Source: Gp13-AA77 sp035946575
Lineage (GTDB): Bacteria; Acidobacteriota; Terriglobia; UBA7540
NCBI GenBank assembly: GCA_035946575.1
Contig: DASYZG010000073.1
Coordinates: forward strand, 1-64,000
Direction of reading: 5' to 3'
Length of the DNA: 64,000 nt
Made by a program: the position numbers and the translations under genes. This document shows, one piece after another, positions 1 through 9,162 of the stretch; the first letter of the stretch is position 1; every line of letters starts with the position of its first letter. The notes below the pieces were generated by a model, which was given only the letters and a program-made list of their open reading frames with translations, had not been told where the DNA came from and did no database searches.

Positions 1-1093
1 CCAACCGCGCACCAATCAAATTACCGGCCATCCTCCCCATCACGCCTCGATTCTACCCACCCCGGCCCAATACTCGCGCCCATTTTCATCTCCGGGGATG
101 GCCGACGCAGACGGTCATGTGGTTTCTAAAGGACATTCCGGCTTTCGGTCTAGCCCCCAGTTTTGGCGTAACTCCATGATTCCATGAGACATTCCGGCTT
201 TGGCGCGGTGGATGTTCTTTGCGCTTTTGGGCGCCTCCGCGGCAGCAACGATTGAGCACACTGGGTCTACCGGCTTTGGCAAGTATTGCGTAGCGGAATG
301 CGATGCCGGCGAGCGGGCACGGCGCGACGCTTCTCGGGCTCGACCAGCCTGCCGGCGGTGTCTGTGTTCGCCACGACGTCGGGCGCCACGACTCTTGGGC
401 CACAGCGACTCCCTAATTTGGGGGAACTCAGTGGCGATCTCCGAATCGGACGGGCATCTCGTTTGAAACACGGCACATACCAGGTTGGTTCCGACCTGTT
501 TTTCGCTCCTTTGGACTCGACGGGCGTGCCGGCGGGACGGCTTGCACGCACGCAACTATCTTTTTGCTGAAATAGGCCCCTTTTGAGAGGCTAAGATGCT
601 GAAAATATTGACGATAGCTTAAGTGGCTTTGACGCGGGCCATTTCTCGCGTGAAGCTCTGATTTTGGGTGGGTTAAGGTCAATGGGTTTGGGTGGCTTCG
701 CCGGCCATAACCTGATCTCTCAAGTGATGGTCTGGAAACGGGAGAGGCGAGGCTCAAAAGCGTGGACATCGGAGCCACTCTTACTATTTAGTATACCACG
801 AGTCCTGCCAAAGTCAAGTATTAAGAACGCAACGCCGGTGGTAGGTCGTCTTGACCGTCGCCACGGCTGGTAGAGCGCCCGCTCGCCGCCCGCATAAGTA
901 CAGCACAATTGGGTCAGGCCGGCTTTTGGTTTTTTGACGATTTGTTGACGAATATGTGACACCCCGGCTGCGTCGCAGCCCTAACCTGGAACAATATCCA
1001 GGCGCCAGACGGCGCGCACGCCAGGGACCGGCCCGGACCGCCACTGCGACCCGGACTTCCGGTCCAATTCCAAGCCGTCATCGGAGGATAGCT
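1..1093. other. Region without a convincing gene
   Basis: Open frames here are short, overlap on both strands, lack ribosome binding sites and resemble no family I recognise. The only structure I see is a 14-base word, GACATTCCGGCTTT, present at 132-145 and 188-201. Such repeated words are common at the ends of IS21-like elements, so this may be the relict of a lost transposon, but no transposase remnant is visible. The stretch may also hold the promoter of the secreted protein starting at 1094. Confidence 0.5.
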
Positions 1094-2362
1094 ATGATTT
1101 GCGGAAGGAGACATAGCCTTGCGGGGATCCGCCGTAGGGTATCGGCCGCGTCGCCCGGCAGGAGCAGGACTCCCGGAGTCTGTCTGATGCTGGTGGCGCT
1201 CTGGTTGAGCGGGTCGGGTTCCCTGCTTGCCCAGACGTTCAACACGCTGCATCTGTTCGGCTCGGGCGGGGTTCCCGAAGGGACCCTGATCGAAGGCACG
1301 GACGGCAATCTTTACGGGACCACTTACGGGTACGCGGGCAAGCAAAACGGGATGATCTTCAAGGTCACGACCAGCGGTACGTTCACGACCCTACACAGTG
1401 GGGGCGCATTCGCCGCCGGGCTCACTCTGGGTACGGACGGCAACTTCTACGGGACCAGTTTTGGGGGCGGGACCTACGGCCACGGATGGGTGTTCAAAAT
1501 CACCCCGAGCGGCACCCTCACGACGCTCTACACCTTTGGCCAGCTCCCCAGCGGCGCCTACCCGCTCGGCCTTGTCCAGGCCAGCGACGGCAACTTCTAC
1601 GGGACGACCAAGCAAGGCGGCACCAATACCTGTATCTATGGGAATACCAATTACGGTTGCGGAACGCTCTTCAAAATCACCCCGGGCGGCACGCTGACGA
1701 CGCTGTACAACTTTTGTTCACAAAGCGGCTGCGCGGACGGCCAGGAGCCGGGAGCGCTGATCCAGGGTACCGACGGGAACCTGTACGGCACAACCTCAGC
1801 GGGCGCGAACAGCGCCTGCAGCGGCGGTTGCGGCACCATCTTCAAAATCACCACAAGCGGCACCCTGACCACACTGCACAGCTTCGACTCGGTGGACGGC
1901 GGCGATCCCTCCGGTCTGGTTCAGGGCAGCGACGGGAACTTCTACGGAACGGCCTACTCCGGCGGACTCGCCAACACCAATTGTTACCTTGGGGCCTGCG
2001 GCACCGTCTTCAGCATGACGCCGGCTGGTACACTGACCATTCTGCACAGCTTCAGCTACTCGGACGGCGGCAATCCGGGCGCGGGACTGATTCAGGCTGC
2101 CGACGGAAACTTCTACGGAACGACGGCCGGGGGCGGGACCTGCACCAACTTCGCCTATGGCTGCGGGACAGTTTTCCAAATCACTTCCACCGGCGCCTTG
2201 ACCACGCTGCATGACTTCGACAAGACGGACGGCGCCGTACCCACCGGCCTGCTCCAGCACAGCAATGGAAGCTTCTACGGACCGACCATCCGCGGAGGCG
2301 CAAATGTGTACCACGCCTGCGGCGGCTATTGCGGCACTCTCTTCAGTTTGTCCGTACCTTAA
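1094..2362 (+). CDS. Secreted GloVer tandem-repeat protein
   Basis: This is a 422-residue secreted protein of the choice-of-anchor tandem-repeat GloVer type (TIGR03803-like). After a long basic N-terminus and a hydrophobic stretch ending near SLLAQ (about residue 47), seven repeats follow. Each has the core G-x-DGN(F/L)YGTT, then a GG or cysteine-bearing loop, GT(I/L/V)F+(I/M)T and GTLT-LHxF. The last copy is eroded (NGSFYGPT). The repeats probably fold as a beta-propeller-like or solenoid surface protein; the role is unknown. The frame is open from 956, but the ATG at 1094 has a GGAGGA six bases upstream and gives a proper signal peptide, so I start there. No C-terminal anchor follows the last repeat. 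Confidence 0.88.
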   Translation: MICGRRHSLAGIRRRVSAASPGRSRTPGVCLMLVALWLSGSGSLLAQTFNTLHLFGSGGVPEGTLIEGTDGNLYGTTYGYAGKQNGMIFKVTTSGTFTTLHSGGAFAAGLTLGTDGNFYGTSFGGGTYGHGWVFKITPSGTLTTLYTFGQLPSGAYPLGLVQASDGNFYGTTKQGGTNTCIYGNTNYGCGTLFKITPGGTLTTLYNFCSQSGCADGQEPGALIQGTDGNLYGTTSAGANSACSGGCGTIFKITTSGTLTTLHSFDSVDGGDPSGLVQGSDGNFYGTAYSGGLANTNCYLGACGTVFSMTPAGTLTILHSFSYSDGGNPGAGLIQAADGNFYGTTAGGGTCTNFAYGCGTVFQITSTGALTTLHDFDKTDGAVPTGLLQHSNGSFYGPTIRGGANVYHACGGYCGTLFSLSVP

Positions 2363-2413
2363 ACGCAGGTCTTGAGACGCCGGTCCCGAAGGCCGGTGCC
2401 GCGACTTAGACAA

Positions 2414-2878
2414 TCACCGCGACGCGTCGACCCCGGCGACGCGCCGCAGGATTTCGAGCCCCCTCAGAATTGCCCGGCGCTCGGCCGGAGTGGCGCGCGC
2501 AAGCGCTCGCGCCAACGGCTGCCTGATCAGTCCCGGCGCCCGCCGCGCCATAAAGTCGCGGACTTCCCGGCTCACCCCAATGCGGCTTACGCGGCCATCG
2601 GCGCTGCTGGTCCGCCGCTCGAGCATGCCCCGAGCCTCCAGGCGATCCACAATACCCGAGACCGTGCTGTGCGCGAGACCCACGCGTCCGCAAATCTCCT
2701 TCAGGCTCAGGCCGTCGGAACGAAAGACGGTGCGCATCACCTCAACCTGCGGACCCGTCAGGTGGGCCCGCTCGGCCCGGGCGATTAAAGGGCGACGCAA
2801 CTTCTCGCGGATTTCGCGCACGTCACGCTGGATCGTCTCCGCCATTTCTTCCAGCCGCGGCGCTCGCCTTCTTCTCAT
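2414..2878 (-). CDS. MarR-family transcriptional regulator
   Basis: This is a 154-residue winged-helix regulator. The sequence LTGPQVEVMRTVF begins the DNA-binding domain, and SLKEICGRVGLAHSTVSGIVDRLE is the helix-turn-helix (about residues 58-82). The wing carries DGRVSRIGVS, matching the D-x-R-x-x-R wing signature of MarR proteins. The C-terminal helices would dimerise. It starts 9 bases after the stop of the ICMT-family gene, so both are probably one transcript from the promoter near 3500, which carries a perfect double palindrome. Autoregulation through that site is my inference. The ligand is unknown. Confidence 0.9.
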   Translation of the reverse strand: MRRRRAPRLEEMAETIQRDVREIREKLRRPLIARAERAHLTGPQVEVMRTVFRSDGLSLKEICGRVGLAHSTVSGIVDRLEARGMLERRTSSADGRVSRIGVSREVRDFMARRAPGLIRQPLARALARATPAERRAILRGLEILRRVAGVDASR

Positions 2879-2887
2879 GGCATTGGG

Positions 2888-3463
2888 TTATAGAACAAAA
2901 GGGATAATCGCGCTCCTCACAGCCTGCCGGTAGGCCAGATACGACTCGCCCATCGCTTCCGATAGCAGTCGTTCTTCGGCCCGTATCTTCAGGCCGAAAG
3001 CGGCGAGCAAGGCGGGCAGCGCCAGCAGGCTGCGAATCTCGCCGGAGGCGATCGCAGTGCCTGCGGCGGCCAGCAGGAGCCCGCTGTAGATCGGGTGCCG
3101 CACCAAAGCATAGGGTCCCCAGCGGATCAGTTCGTGCCCTTCCTTGATGGTGGCCCGCCCGCTCCAGTTCGCGCCGAGGTACATTCGGGCGACAATCGCC
3201 ACCAGCGCTCCGGCAGCAGTCGCCATCAGCCCCGCCAGCGCACAGCCTTCGGCGCCAGGCAGGATTCTTCGATCGAGCGGCATCAGGTGCGGGCCTTCGT
3301 GAGAGAGCAGCCACGCCGCCACGACCATCGCGGCAATCTCCTGCGCCCGGGTCCCTGCCGATTGCGCCCGAACGGTCCGCTTGAGCCGCAGGGCCGTCAG
3401 GAGCCAGACGATCGCGATACCGGCCCAGATCCAATCAATCCCCTGGTGTACATCGTAGATCAT
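2888..3463 (-). CDS. Isoprenylcysteine carboxyl methyltransferase-family membrane protein
   Basis: This is a 191-residue integral membrane protein of the ICMT/PEMT type. It has an N-terminal membrane helix (IWAGIAIVWLLTA), three further hydrophobic segments, and the C-terminal signature GPYALVRHPIYSGLLL (about residues 125-140), which in this family helps bind S-adenosylmethionine. A late EERLL and YRQAV also fit the family. Bacterial members methylate unknown small or lipid substrates. The frame is open to 3610, but the ATG at 3463 is preceded by AGGAGGAGGA and excludes the upstream palindrome, so it is the better start. First gene of a two-gene operon with the MarR regulator. Confidence 0.87.
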   Translation of the reverse strand: MIYDVHQGIDWIWAGIAIVWLLTALRLKRTVRAQSAGTRAQEIAAMVVAAWLLSHEGPHLMPLDRRILPGAEGCALAGLMATAAGALVAIVARMYLGANWSGRATIKEGHELIRWGPYALVRHPIYSGLLLAAAGTAIASGEIRSLLALPALLAAFGLKIRAEERLLSEAMGESYLAYRQAVRSAIIPFVL

Positions 3464-3497
3464 AAATCCTCCTCCTGCGAGATCCCGCCCCTTCGAA

Positions 3498-3535
3498 ATA
3501 TATGTCGTATACGACGCGTCGTATACGACATATAT
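3498..3535. promoter_or_regulatory. Perfect 38-bp palindrome: two copies of a 12-bp operator
   Basis: The 38 bases are identical to their own reverse complement. Inside lie two copies of GTCGTATACGAC (3504-3515 and 3518-3529), each itself a perfect palindrome, separated by GC and flanked by ATATAT. It sits 34 bases upstream of the ICMT-family start codon, in an AT-rich patch of otherwise GC-rich DNA. This is the layout of a tandem dimer operator overlapping a promoter. The co-transcribed MarR protein is the obvious candidate binder (inference). Confidence 0.8.
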
Positions 3536-3838
3536 AAAACAGGAGAGCCGCCCTGTCAAGCGGCAGGCCTCCCCGGAGAACTGCGCATGGATTTCGGACC
3601 GCCCCGCCACACCCCCGGGGTCTGATCGTCAACGGCTGAGGTCCGAAAGCCTAATCAGGTCGCATAAATATTGGGTAAGCTGGCCGCATGCGGCGGTGTC
3701 CTTAGCCCCACTTTTCCAGCTAGAGCTAATACCTTGAACGTAATCTGCGAACAACAATAAGACCGACAATTGGGGCAGAGGCCGTTGCAAACCCCTGGCA
3801 CGGGCAGTATCCTCTTAGGCGTCCTGAGGAGAGTAGGC

Positions 3839-4882
3839 ATGAGATCGTGCGGGCGATGGCAGTGGTTTGCTCTGTTGGCGGTTACCGGGCTGGCTTTCGG
3901 AAGTGAGCCGCCTCAAACGAACCACCGGGCCGTTCCCCCCGACGGCACCCCAGGCGCGCTGCCGCTCGGATCGGTGACGGTGGTCGGCCAGACCTCCTGT
4001 CCGGTGGGGGCAGCGAACCGGGCGAAGTGTGAGGAGATCACAGTCGCCTGCCCCGGGCTGCCTGACTTGAATGCGACGCTGGGCGTCGCCAAGCCAACCG
4101 GCGCGTCAATTGGCACCGTCGTCCTTCACGCCGGCGGCCCGGGCACAGCCTTCCTGAACAGTGGTTTCCCCAACGACTACCTTGGCGACGGATTCAACGT
4201 GGTGCAAATCGCCTGGGCCAGCGACTGGGCGGCCGCGAACGGCGCCGGAGTCAGGAGCGCTGCCTGCCGCCCGGCCACGGTGTTCAATTTTACGTTCCAA
4301 ACCGTCCACCACTCCTCGAGATCGAAGGGCTTCTGCGGCCAGGGGATCAGCGGGGGCGGCGCGGCTTTGGGCTACTCGCTTGCGGATTATGGCCTGGCGG
4401 GCGACTTCGACTACGTGGTCATAGCCTCCGGGCCTGGCGTGTCGCGGATGGACTACGGCTGCGACGCGCCGCTTTACCAGGGTCCGCCACGGAACCTCTG
4501 CTCCCTGCTTCCCGACGCTCCATTCACCTACAGTCAGGGGGATGCGAACAAGGTCAACATGTGGGAGGGCACGACCACCTGCGGCACGGCGAACCCCAGC
4601 TCCGCTGACATCGCGCGCTGGGCCCAGGATTCCGTCTTCTCGGCGGGCGCCGATTACGTCTATCCCAAGACCGCCATGAGCTGGTTCTTCTGCGTCACCA
4701 CGCCGGTGAGCGAAACCACCGGCGAGGGCTCGTTCCTGATCCAGCAGGTGGTGCCCAAGAATTCCCCGCCCGACGTCAATTGCTATTCGGGCACCTGCAA
4801 GGGTGAAGGGGTCTGGCAGGACCCGAATGCATTCGACGCCACGCTGAGCGAAATGGTGTCGCAGTGCGTGGCCAACCACTGA
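3839..4882 (+). CDS. Secreted alpha/beta-hydrolase-like protein
   Basis: A 347-residue exported protein with a signal peptide (WFALLAVTGLAFGS, cleavage near residue 22). After a Cys-containing N-terminal part, VVLHAGGPGTAF resembles the strand and oxyanion loop of an alpha/beta hydrolase. GQGISGGGAALGYSL (about residues 167-181) gives the GxSxG nucleophile elbow with Ser near 171. GDFDYVVIASGPG follows as expected for the next strand. Many cysteines suggest disulphides in the periplasm or outside. Which His and Asp complete a triad is not clear, so substrate and activity are unknown. The ATG at 3839 has GAGGAGAG upstream, deciding the start over an upstream in-frame codon at 3770. Confidence 0.7.
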   Translation: MRSCGRWQWFALLAVTGLAFGSEPPQTNHRAVPPDGTPGALPLGSVTVVGQTSCPVGAANRAKCEEITVACPGLPDLNATLGVAKPTGASIGTVVLHAGGPGTAFLNSGFPNDYLGDGFNVVQIAWASDWAAANGAGVRSAACRPATVFNFTFQTVHHSSRSKGFCGQGISGGGAALGYSLADYGLAGDFDYVVIASGPGVSRMDYGCDAPLYQGPPRNLCSLLPDAPFTYSQGDANKVNMWEGTTTCGTANPSSADIARWAQDSVFSAGADYVYPKTAMSWFFCVTTPVSETTGEGSFLIQQVVPKNSPPDVNCYSGTCKGEGVWQDPNAFDATLSEMVSQCVANH

Positions 4883-5071
4883 CCCACCGTTTGACTTCAC
4901 GGCGTCGAGGGATCATAGTAGCGGCTGGCGCGAAGGGCGCATCCAGTCCGCGGAAAGGGCCGTGCCCACCTTAAGCAAGCGAGCGAAGGTTACGAACCTT
5001 CTTTCAGCCTGGATCAGGCTTGCAGCCTGAATGCAGCGGACTCCAGGCGCAGTTATGAAAGGAAGGTCGTA

Positions 5072-6286
5072 ATGATTACTGACGTCAGGGTCCTCCCGCC
5101 TCGTCCCAGCCTGGAACAATACAAAAAGCAAGCCAAGGACCTCGTGAAGCTCTGGAAGTCCGGGGATGCCGAAGCCGTGCACCGCGTGCGCAGGTTTCAT
5201 CCTCGATTCAGCCGGCGCCCGGAATCGGAGTCTCGGTCCGAATCGCAGGCTCCGGCGATTCTTGTTTTAGCCGACGCGCAACTGGTCCTGGCGCGCGAGC
5301 ACGGATTCGAGAGCTGGCCGAAGTTCGCCAAGCATATCGCGGCGCTGAGCCGCGCAGACTCGCTGGTGCCCGCATTCGAGCTGGCTGCGGACGCGATCGC
5401 CGCCGGTGACGTCGCCGTGCTTCGCCGGCTGCTGCGCGAGAACCCTGGATTGATTCGCGAGCGCTCCACGCGGGCGCATCGCGCCACGTTGCTGCATTAC
5501 GTCGGCGCCAACGGCGTCGAAGACTATCGGCAGAAGACCCCGAAGAATGCCGACGAGGTTCTGAAAGTCCTGCTCGAGGCCGGCGCCGGGGTCGATGCTG
5601 TGGCTGACATGTACGACGGCGACACAACCCTGAGCCTGGTAGCAACGAGCGTGCATCCGGTGCGGGCGGGGGTGCAGGAGGCGCTGATGGAGAGGCTGCT
5701 CGCGGCCGGCGCGGCGGTCGACCCGGGGGGCAACGGGGGAATCGTCCGAGCGTGTCTGGCGAACGGCCGGGGCCGGGCGGCCGAGTTCCTCGCTCGTCGC
5801 GGCGCGCGCCTCAATCTGGAGAGCGCGGCCGGAGTCGGCCGGCTCGACGCGGTTAAGACCTGCTTCGGCTCTGAAGGCACTCTGAAAGGAAATTCCACAC
5901 GACAGCAGATGCAGTCGGGACTGAACTGGGCCTGCGAATACGGCCACACCCGCGTGGTCGAGTTTCTGCTGGGGAATGGCGCCGACCCGAAGGTTGCCGA
6001 CGATCACGGTCAGACGCCTTTGCACTGGGCGGCTATCGGCGGGCAGCGAGAGGCGGCCAGGATTCTGCTGAAGGGCAAAGCCCCTCTTGAGGTGAAGAAC
6101 GTCTACGGAGGCACCGTCCTCGACCAGGCAGTCTGGTCCGCGCTGCATGACGATTTGGGAGTCGATTACCTGCCGCTCATCGAGGCGCTGCTCGACGCCG
6201 ACGCCGATCCGTCGGTGGTCGCGCTGCCGACAGGCAACAAGCGGATTGATGAGGCGCTCCAACGTCGTCGAAGGGCATCACGTTAA
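5072..6286 (+). CDS. Ankyrin-repeat protein
   Basis: A 404-residue cytoplasmic-looking protein without signal peptide. The N-terminus (PSLEQYKKQAKDLVK) and the following LAREHGFESWPKFAKHI segment (about residues 70-90) are typical of a large acidobacterial and myxobacterial group of ankyrin proteins. Ankyrin repeats run from about residue 170 to 380. The clearest are CEYGHTRVVEFLLGNGADP and GQTPLHWAAIGGQREAARILL, with weaker units before and after. Ankyrin stacks bind proteins; the partner is unknown. AAAGGAAGG lies five bases before the ATG. The gene stands alone between unrelated neighbours. Confidence 0.88.
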   Translation: MITDVRVLPPRPSLEQYKKQAKDLVKLWKSGDAEAVHRVRRFHPRFSRRPESESRSESQAPAILVLADAQLVLAREHGFESWPKFAKHIAALSRADSLVPAFELAADAIAAGDVAVLRRLLRENPGLIRERSTRAHRATLLHYVGANGVEDYRQKTPKNADEVLKVLLEAGAGVDAVADMYDGDTTLSLVATSVHPVRAGVQEALMERLLAAGAAVDPGGNGGIVRACLANGRGRAAEFLARRGARLNLESAAGVGRLDAVKTCFGSEGTLKGNSTRQQMQSGLNWACEYGHTRVVEFLLGNGADPKVADDHGQTPLHWAAIGGQREAARILLKGKAPLEVKNVYGGTVLDQAVWSALHDDLGVDYLPLIEALLDADADPSVVALPTGNKRIDEALQRRRRASR

Positions 6287-6455
6287 GGCCTCCTGGGAGC
6301 ACGTGGGTCCTGCCTGCAGGAGTCGAAACACCAGTGGGTCAGCAATGGCGGACATGGTGCCTCGCTCCCAAGAGGCCAAAAACGCGACGTATACTGGCGA
6401 CGGTCAACTTCTAATCCTCGCTTTTCGCTTCCCGCAAAGCTATTCTTGAACCCTC

Positions 6456-7466
6456 ATGAATCCCGTTCTTTGGCTTGCCCTGACGGCCACTGCATTTTCC
6501 TGGCTCAATCAGCCGAGCGGTTCGGTTGCATCACTGCGTGGAGTCTGCGCGGTTAGCGCCGGCGTCGTGTGGGCAAGCGGGTCGGGCGGGACTTGCCTGC
6601 GCACGAAGGATGGCGGCACGACATGGGGTGCACTTACTGTGCCCGGCGCGGCAAAGCTGGATTTTCGCGGCGTCGTGGCCTTTGACGATCAGACGGCGTT
6701 CCTGATGAGCGCCGGGCCGGGAGCGCAGTCGCAGGTCTATCGAACGTCGGACGGCGGCGCGCACTGGGATCGAGTATTGTCTGACCCCGATCCCGACGGC
6801 TTCTTCGACGCGTTGGCCTTCTGGGATCGAAAGCACGGCATGGTGCTCGGCGATCCCGTGGCCGGCCGCTTCGTCATTCTGACAACCGAGGATGGCGGCG
6901 CCAGGTGGCAGCGGCAGAGTCCGCCGCCGGCGCTCAAAGGCGAGGGCGCGTTTGCGGCCAGCAATTCTTCGCTCGTACTTCGGCGCGACGGCGACCGTCG
7001 GGAGGCGTGGTTTGGGACGGGCGGGCCCGGCGCCGCCCGCGTTTTTCACTCCGCCGATGCCGGCCGTACCTGGTCTGTGGCTGCCACGCCGCTCCGGAAT
7101 GACAGCGCCAGCGCAGGCATCTTCTCGCTCGCCTTCGCCGACTCCAAGCTCGGCGTGGCCGTCGGCGGCGACTATTCCAAGCCGGAGGAGGATCAGCGCA
7201 ACGTGGCTGTGACATCCGATGGAGGCCGGACGTGGGTGGAACCGGCCGGCGCCCGTCCCCACGGGTTTCGCTCTGCCGTAACCTTCGCGGGCGATCAGAA
7301 GATCTGGATCACAACCGGAACCTCAGGCTCCGATCTCTCGACGGACGGGGGCAAGACCTGGGCTGAATTCGACTCCAGCGCGTTCAACGCTATCGGCGGC
7401 ATCTCGGGCTCCGCGACCTGGGCCGTGGGACCGAAGGGCAGAATCGCGCGTCTCGCGATTCGGTAA
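6456..7466 (+). CDS. YCF48/BNR-type beta-propeller protein
   Basis: A 336-residue protein built of sialidase-like (BNR/YCF48) propeller blades. Asp-box-like units recur: TKDGGTTWG, TSDGGAHWD, TEDGGARWQ, SADAGRTWS, TSDGGRTWV and STDGGKTWA. The short hydrophobic N-terminus (MNPVLWLALTATAFSW) may be a weak signal peptide. Relatives are annotated as oxidoreductase or photosystem assembly factor-like, but in bacteria of this kind the function is unknown. No catalytic residues of true sialidases are evident. No strong ribosome binding site precedes the ATG. Confidence 0.85.
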   Translation: MNPVLWLALTATAFSWLNQPSGSVASLRGVCAVSAGVVWASGSGGTCLRTKDGGTTWGALTVPGAAKLDFRGVVAFDDQTAFLMSAGPGAQSQVYRTSDGGAHWDRVLSDPDPDGFFDALAFWDRKHGMVLGDPVAGRFVILTTEDGGARWQRQSPPPALKGEGAFAASNSSLVLRRDGDRREAWFGTGGPGAARVFHSADAGRTWSVAATPLRNDSASAGIFSLAFADSKLGVAVGGDYSKPEEDQRNVAVTSDGGRTWVEPAGARPHGFRSAVTFAGDQKIWITTGTSGSDLSTDGGKTWAEFDSSAFNAIGGISGSATWAVGPKGRIARLAIR

Positions 7467-7483
7467 AGGGAATATCAGGGGGC

Positions 7484-7672
7484 ACCTTTTAGTTGTCAGT
7501 TGTGACAGTTGTCAGTCGTCAGTTGTCCGTTGTCAGTTTGTGCCTTTGTTTTCAGCTTTCGGCTATCACCCTCGGCCGGGTTTCAACCTTCGACTCTTGA
7601 CTTTTAACTCTTGGATTTTTAACTTTTGACTTTTAACTCTCGGCTCTCAACTCTCGACGGTAAACTCCACCA
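7484..7672. repeat. Intergenic microrepeat spacer (GTCAGTTGTCAG / ACTTTTAACTC words)
   Basis: The spacer between the YCF48-like gene and the isomerase-family gene is a patchwork of degenerate short words. CAGTTGTCAGT-like units recur at 7494-7537, then CTTTTGACTTTTAACTCT-like units with CTCGGCTCTCAACTCTCGAC at 7585-7660. There is no coding potential. Similar low-complexity words fill other spacers of this window. Confidence 0.7.
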
Positions 7673-7674
7673 CG

Positions 7675-9162
7675 ATGCGCCAAAAACAGAAACCCGTTAT
7701 CGGCGTCTTCGGCGTCGGACTTGCAGCCTACTGGCCGCAGTTTCTGGGACTGCGCGAAAGGCTGGAGGGCTACCAGCGCCGCGTAGAGCAGCGGATAGGC
7801 GAATGGGCCGCGGTCAGCAGCGGCGGTCTGGTTGATGATGCCGCTGCGGCAGCGCGCGCCGGCGACACCTTCCTGCAGGCCGGCGTCGACCTCCTTTTCT
7901 GCTACGTCGGAACCTACTCGACCTCGTCGCAGGTGCTGCCGGTCGTCGAGCGCGCCAAAGCTCCGGTGGTCGTGCTGAATCTCCAGCCGCGAGCGGCTCT
8001 GAATTACGCGCGCACGGATACGGCCGAGTGGCTGGCGAACTGTTCCGCGTGCTGCGTGCCGGAAATCGCCGGCGCTTTCGCCCGCGCCGGGATTCCTTTC
8101 CGGCAGGCGACGGGGATGCTCGATCCCGAGCCCGACGTACGCGCGCCGTTCGAGACGGCGTGGCAGGAAATCCACGACTGGTGCGACGCGGCCGCCGTGG
8201 TCCGCAATTTGCGCCGCAGCCGCATCGGCTTTCTCGGTCACACCTACCCCGGAATGCTTGACATGTACAGCGACTTCACCCAGCATCAGGCGCAATTCGG
8301 GACGCATATCGAGGTCCTGGAGATGTGCGATCTCGACGAGCGCGTCGCGCGCGCGACCGAGGCCGAAATCGCGGACATGGATCGGACGGCGCGCGAAATG
8401 TTCGATATCAGTGAGGAGAGCCCCGCTGATCCGCTGGCCAGGAAGCCGTCGGCCGAGGAGATGAAATGGGCCTGTTGCGTCACCGTCGGCCTCGAAAAGC
8501 TCGTCGATGACTTCAATCTTGATGGCCTCGCCTACTACTACCGCGGCCTGGCGGGGAATCGTTACGAGCAACTGGCCGCCGGGATGACACTGGGATGCTC
8601 CCTGCTGACCGCTTGCGGTGTTCCCTGCTCCGGCGAAGGAGATCTGAAGAACTGCCAGGCGATGAAGATCATGGACCTGCTGGGGGCGGGCGGCAGCTTC
8701 ACCGAGATCTACGCCATGGACTTCCGCGAGAAGTTTCTGCTGATGGGCCACGACGGGCCGTTTCATCCGGCCATCGCCGAAGGACGACCGATCCTGCGCG
8801 GCCTCAAGGTTTATCACGGGAAGCGTGGCTACGGCGTCAGTGTGGAAGCGAGCGTGCGGCAGGGTCCAGTCACAATTCTGGGAGTGACCCAGACGCGCGA
8901 GGGCCGGCTGAAGCTGATCGCCGCCGAAGGCCAGTCCATCGCGGGGGAACGCCTGAAGATCGGGAACACCAACAGCCGCGTGCGCTTTTCGCTTGACCCC
9001 GCAGCCTTCATCAACGCCTGGTGCCAGGAAGGCCCGACGCATCATTGCGCCCTGGGCATCGGGCACGTGGCCGCGAAGGTCGAGAAAGTGGCGTCGCTGT
9101 CAGGAGTCGAATTCAAGCCAGTGGCGCGGGTAGCAACGAGTTCGCACTACGGCCGCGGCTGA
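7675..9162 (+). CDS. L-fucose/L-arabinose isomerase-family protein
   Basis: A 495-residue cytosolic protein of the L-fucose/L-arabinose isomerase fold. The N-terminal Rossmann-like part has IGVFGVGLAAYWPQF and LLFCYVGTYSTSSQVLP (about residues 8-90). IGFLGHTYPGMLDMYSDFTQ (about 183-202) matches the second domain. C-terminal GEGDLKNCQAMKIMDLLG and GHDGPFHPAI lie where the metal-binding and substrate loops of the family fall. It probably isomerises an aldose and ketose, but the exact sugar cannot be read from sequence. No kinase or transporter genes flank it. It overlaps the convergent propeller gene by 16 bases at its 3' end. No clear ribosome binding site. Confidence 0.85.
   Translation: MRQKQKPVIGVFGVGLAAYWPQFLGLRERLEGYQRRVEQRIGEWAAVSSGGLVDDAAAAARAGDTFLQAGVDLLFCYVGTYSTSSQVLPVVERAKAPVVVLNLQPRAALNYARTDTAEWLANCSACCVPEIAGAFARAGIPFRQATGMLDPEPDVRAPFETAWQEIHDWCDAAAVVRNLRRSRIGFLGHTYPGMLDMYSDFTQHQAQFGTHIEVLEMCDLDERVARATEAEIADMDRTAREMFDISEESPADPLARKPSAEEMKWACCVTVGLEKLVDDFNLDGLAYYYRGLAGNRYEQLAAGMTLGCSLLTACGVPCSGEGDLKNCQAMKIMDLLGAGGSFTEIYAMDFREKFLLMGHDGPFHPAIAEGRPILRGLKVYHGKRGYGVSVEASVRQGPVTILGVTQTREGRLKLIAAEGQSIAGERLKIGNTNSRVRFSLDPAAFINAWCQEGPTHHCALGIGHVAAKVEKVASLSGVEFKPVARVATSSHYGRG

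Noticed and set aside
664..873. A 69-codon plus-strand frame in the first kilobase
   Set aside because: No ribosome binding site, no family resemblance, and overlapping frames on the other strand.
7484..7672. CRISPR array
   Set aside because: The repeats are short, degenerate and without regular spacers; no cas genes are in the window.
7633..9066. A 477-codon minus-strand frame opposite the isomerase-family gene
   Set aside because: It is the antisense shadow of a gene with clear family motifs; its translation is Arg/Gly/His-rich with no family resemblance.
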